Shown here: positions 6,266 through 6,289 of the stretch, in pieces
Position numbering within the stretch: the stretch's first letter is position 1
How the letters are laid out: every line of letters begins with the position of its first letter
Origin: Bacteroidales bacterium
GTDB taxonomy: Bacteria > Bacteroidota > Bacteroidia > Bacteroidales > UBA1715
NCBI GenBank assembly: GCA_031262005.1
Contig: JAISIO010000037.1
Span: 1-6,289, forward strand
DNA: 6,289 nt
Direction of reading: 5' to 3'
Position numbers and translations under genes: made by a program
The notes under the pieces: model-generated
Database searches by the model: none
What the model was told of the DNA's origin: nothing
What the model saw: only the letters and a program-made list of their open reading frames with translations

Positions 6266-6289
6266 TTGTGGCTAACAACAATCGTAACT

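Overview
The window looks like a stretch of ordinary chromosome from a member of the Bacteroidota, probably a Bacteroidales-like lineage. The evidence is: SecA is about 1,100 residues and carries the large insertions typical of that phylum; two small proteins match families I know mainly from Bacteroidota (DUF2795-like and DUF3127-like); three intergenic sites match the phylum's -7 promoter consensus TAnnTTTG; and the genes lack Shine-Dalgarno sequences, having A/T-rich leaders instead. I see no phage, transposon, CRISPR or other mobile element.

Layout. Positions 1-393 hold the 3' end of purA (adenylosuccinate synthetase), cut by the left edge. Two small plus-strand genes follow: an acidic 73-residue DUF2795-like protein (459-680) and a 121-residue DUF3127-like protein with an SSB-like C-terminal tip (758-1123). 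A 25-bp-arm imperfect palindrome lies between them. A strong hairpin at 1160-1193 separates this plus-strand block from two minus-strand genes that converge on it. These are an M50-like integral membrane zinc metalloprotease (1258-2088) and a SpoU/TrmH-type RNA 2'-O-ribose methyltransferase (2263-2805). The 174-bp gap between those two genes contains a five-copy 9-bp tandem repeat and a three-copy 7-bp repeat. secA (2951-6265) is divergent from the methyltransferase gene and fills the rest of the window. The 145-bp gap between their starts carries one outward-facing promoter motif for each.

Functionally this is mostly housekeeping: purine synthesis, rRNA/tRNA modification, protein export, and probably membrane proteolysis and DNA-related maintenance. 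No obvious joint pathway links the genes. I did not find a convincing new multi-gene system. The points most worth a second look are the SSB-like tail of the DUF3127-like protein, the repeat-rich leader of the membrane protease gene, the palindrome at 685-744, and the two divergent promoters, which also correct the start of the methyltransferase.
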